A stretch of DNA of 8,189 nucleotides from an uncultured Ruminococcus sp. (GTDB lineage: Bacteria > Bacillota > Clostridia > Oscillospirales > CAG-272). The stretch's first letter is position 1. Each line of letters opens with the position of its first letter. The translations under genes were made by a program, and so were the position numbers. The stretch spans positions 1 to 8,189 of the forward strand of contig CACYEW010000011.1 of the NCBI GenBank assembly GCA_902773455.1, in the 5' to 3' direction. Shown here piece by piece: positions 6,651-8,189 of this stretch. The notes beneath the pieces were generated by a model. It searched no databases. It worked only from the letters and a program-made list of their open reading frames with translations, and was not told the DNA's origin.

Positions 6651-7388
6651 TTATTCTCCCTGTATCTCTTTTCTTATCGCGAGAGCGACGTCGGGGCGGT
6701 TGGTGATGACCGCGTCGACCCCGAGCTCAAACATCTTTCTGAGGTCTTCTTCGGCGTCCACCGTCCAGGGATGTATGCGTACTCCGGCTTTATGACAGTC
6801 GGAAACGTAGTTTTCTATGCCGAATACGGGACCGAGATGCGGATGTATCGCCTTTGCGCCGAAAGTTTTTGCGTAATTCCACGGTTCGAACAGCTCGCCG
6901 CCGTGGAGCGGAGCGGTGAACGCGTCCGGGTCTATCCGCTTCATATCGTAGAGTGCGTAGTGCAGAAACGACGAATAAATGACTCTGTCGCACATCTTGT
7001 GAGCTTTTGCGCATTCGTCGATCATCCTGACGAAATCGTATCCCTGCATTTTGATCTCGACGTTCACGATCAGCCCGGTATCGTACAGCAGATCGTATAC
7101 CTGTCCGAGCGTCGGTATACGGCATACGGGATATTTCTCGTCCATGCCGTTATTGAAATTGTATTTCAGAAGCTGATCCATCGTCTGTTCGGTCACCGTG
7201 CCGGTACCGTCTTTCGCGCATCTGCCGAGCCTGTTGTCGTGCGATACGGCGATCTGCCCGTCGGCGGTCTTGTAGACGTCGAGCTCAATACCGTCGGCGT
7301 GCATTTCCGCCGCCAACCTGAACGCTTCGAGCGTGTTTTCGGGCGCGTAAGCGGAAGCGCCTCTGTGAGCTAAAACGAGAGTTTTCAT
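6651..7388 (-). CDS. glycerophosphodiester phosphodiesterase (GDPD family)
   Basis: 245 residues, a full-length cytosolic-type GDPD TIM barrel with no signal peptide. It should hydrolyse glycerophosphodiesters (deacylated phospholipid headgroups, possibly teichoic-acid-like glycerophosphates) to sn-glycerol 3-phosphate and an alcohol. Active-site motifs: AHRG (7-10) with catalytic His8 and Arg9, PENT (16-19), GIELDVY (33-39) with metal ligands Glu35 and Asp37, VSHD (48-51) with catalytic His50, and NVEIK (109-113) with Glu111. The barrel closes with HPWTVD (about 202-207) and DAVITNRPD (about 220-228), both typical of the family. The ATG is set by a GGAGGG ribosome binding site 5 bases upstream. 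The gene begins 12 bases after the mltG stop and should be cotranscribed with it. No own promoter is visible. Confidence 0.94.
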   Translation of the reverse strand: MKTLVLAHRGASAYAPENTLEAFRLAAEMHADGIELDVYKTADGQIAVSHDNRLGRCAKDGTGTVTEQTMDQLLKYNFNNGMDEKYPVCRIPTLGQVYDLLYDTGLIVNVEIKMQGYDFVRMIDECAKAHKMCDRVIYSSFLHYALYDMKRIDPDAFTAPLHGGELFEPWNYAKTFGAKAIHPHLGPVFGIENYVSDCHKAGVRIHPWTVDAEEDLRKMFELGVDAVITNRPDVALAIRKEIQGE

Positions 7389-7393
7389 ATTAT

Positions 7394-7399
7394 CCCTCC
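7394..7399 (-). promoter_or_regulatory. ribosome binding site of the phosphodiesterase gene
   Basis: GGAGGG on the - strand, 5 bases before the ATG at 7388-7386 and within the 12-base gap after the mltG stop codon. It fixes the start and indicates an operon junction. Confidence 0.7.
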
Positions 7400-7400
7400 A

Positions 7401-8189
7401 TTATGGTTTATCTTCGCGTGCTTCCGCAACGTTTGCGTTATGCTCCGCGAGCGTTTTTCCGTAAAGTATCTCTCCGTCGGGCTTCGATACGAAATAATAG
7501 TATCCCGTATCCTCCGCGGGCGTCAGAGCGGTGAATATCGCGTCCCAGCCGGGATTGCAGATCGGTCCGGGCGGCAGTCCGTCGTAAACGTACGTGTTAT
7601 ACGGATCGTCGAGATTCAGATCCTCCTGCGTGATATCCGTCTTTCTGACCTTGAGCGCGTATAGTATCGTCGAGTCGCATTCGAGCTTCGGATATTTGAT
7701 CGGATTGTTCAGTCTGTTGTGTATGACGCTCGAAACGAGCTCGAAGTCGGCGTTATAATAAGCCTCGCGCTGGATTATCGACGCGATCTTTATATAGTCG
7801 TCGAGCGATCTGCCCGATTTTTTCACGAAATCGTAGTATTCGTCGGTGAACTTCGCGTCGAAGCCCGCGAGCAGTTTATTGATTATCTGCTCTTCCGACC
7901 AGTCGGAATAGAAGAAATACGTATCGGGGAATATATATCCTTCGAGCTTGTATCTTCTGTCTTTCGATATTTCGGTCTGTTCGAGCAGTTCGATGAATCT
8001 GTAATCGTATTCGCCGTTTTCTATCGCGTCGGCAAAGCCTTCTCTCGTACCGATATTCTCTTTCAGAAAGATGTTGATGACCTCGTCCACCGTATAGCCT
8101 TCGGGGATCGTGATCTTGACTATGCGCCGTTCTCCCGTCTGCTCGAGAAACGTGTTTATGAGGCTGTTGTAATTCTGTTTCGACGATAC
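7401..8189 (-). CDS. mltG: endolytic murein transglycosylase MltG (YceG-like), 5' partial
   Basis: The last 262 residues are visible; the frame is open to the window edge, so the N-terminal membrane helix is outside. MltG cleaves nascent glycan strands of peptidoglycan at the outer face of the membrane and releases or shortens new chains. Visible landmarks: VKITIPEGYTVDEVI (a LysM-like N-terminal subdomain, about 8150-8080), LEGYIFPDTY (the entry to the catalytic domain), ASIIQREA with the retained catalytic-type Glu (codon 7766-7764), SVIHNRL, LECDSTILYAL, DPYNTYVYDGLPPGPICNPG and YYYFVSKPDG. All are family hallmarks in the right order and spacing. The first acidic residue of the E-K-E motif is Gln here, a substitution I believe is common in Clostridia. 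The apparent GTG start at 8090 is internal to the domain and is not the true start. The TAA stop lies 12 bases before the phosphodiesterase gene. Confidence 0.93.
   Translation of the reverse strand, partial: VSSKQNYNSLINTFLEQTGERRIVKITIPEGYTVDEVINIFLKENIGTREGFADAIENGEYDYRFIELLEQTEISKDRRYKLEGYIFPDTYFFYSDWSEEQIINKLLAGFDAKFTDEYYDFVKKSGRSLDDYIKIASIIQREAYYNADFELVSSVIHNRLNNPIKYPKLECDSTILYALKVRKTDITQEDLNLDDPYNTYVYDGLPPGPICNPGWDAIFTALTPAEDTGYYYFVSKPDGEILYGKTLAEHNANVAEAREDKP

Noticed and set aside
6771..7373. Open frame of 200 codons on the + strand opposite the phosphodiesterase gene
   Set aside because: The opposite strand encodes an intact GDPD with all catalytic residues; this frame is its shadow.
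7764..7772. Gln in place of the first Glu of the MltG E-K-E motif, suggesting a dead enzyme
   Set aside because: By my recollection of E. coli MltG numbering the catalytic residue (E218) is the second Glu, which is kept here (codon 7766-7764).

Overview
The window looks like chromosomal DNA from a Gram-positive anaerobe of the class Clostridia, probably an uncultured gut lineage. This rests on a DacF-type penicillin-binding protein, MltG, strong AGGAGG-type ribosome binding sites, a near-consensus sigma-A promoter, and the VTC/DUF4956/CotH gene set that is common in Clostridia. GC content is intermediate, ATA is frequent for Ile, and AGA/AGG are used beside CGC for Arg. TGA acts as a real stop (end of the DUF4956 gene), so the standard bacterial code fits. 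The taxonomic guess is inference only. I see no RNA genes, insertion sequences, CRISPR arrays or attachment sites.

Layout. (1) Positions 3-845, + strand: C-terminal part of a membrane-anchored D,D-carboxypeptidase-like protein (peptidase S11) whose third active-site motif reads SYG instead of KTG. (2) Positions 868-6605, + strand: a self-contained four-gene operon. It has its own promoter (868-896), a VTC-domain polyphosphate polymerase-like protein (918-1622), a DUF4956 membrane protein (1638-2321), a 1044-residue lipoprotein with three lamin-tail domains, a chitobiase-type domain and a CotH kinase domain (2325-5459), and a cytosolic GH99-like/WbsX protein (5471-6565). It ends at a strong hairpin terminator (6583-6605). 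(3) Positions 6651-8189, - strand: mltG (truncated by the window edge) followed 12 bases later by a glycerophosphodiester phosphodiesterase. This pair converges on the operon and shares the terminator, which is symmetric enough to work both ways.

The operon is the most interesting part. VTC, DUF4956 and CotH genes are known to sit together, but their joint function in bacteria is, to my knowledge, not established. The sequence shows a VTC domain with all its expected basic tunnel residues, a four-helix membrane protein with a conserved basic motif, and an exported lipid-anchored kinase-like protein with adhesion-type domains. A plausible but untested model is that polyphosphate or a related anionic polymer is made at the membrane and passed through or controlled by the DUF4956 protein, while the CotH lipoprotein phosphorylates or decorates a surface partner. 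The GH99-like enzyme adds a possible glycan step, but its lack of a signal peptide puts it on the other side of the membrane from CotH. The flanking genes concern cell-wall and phospholipid-headgroup metabolism, so the whole window has a cell-envelope theme.
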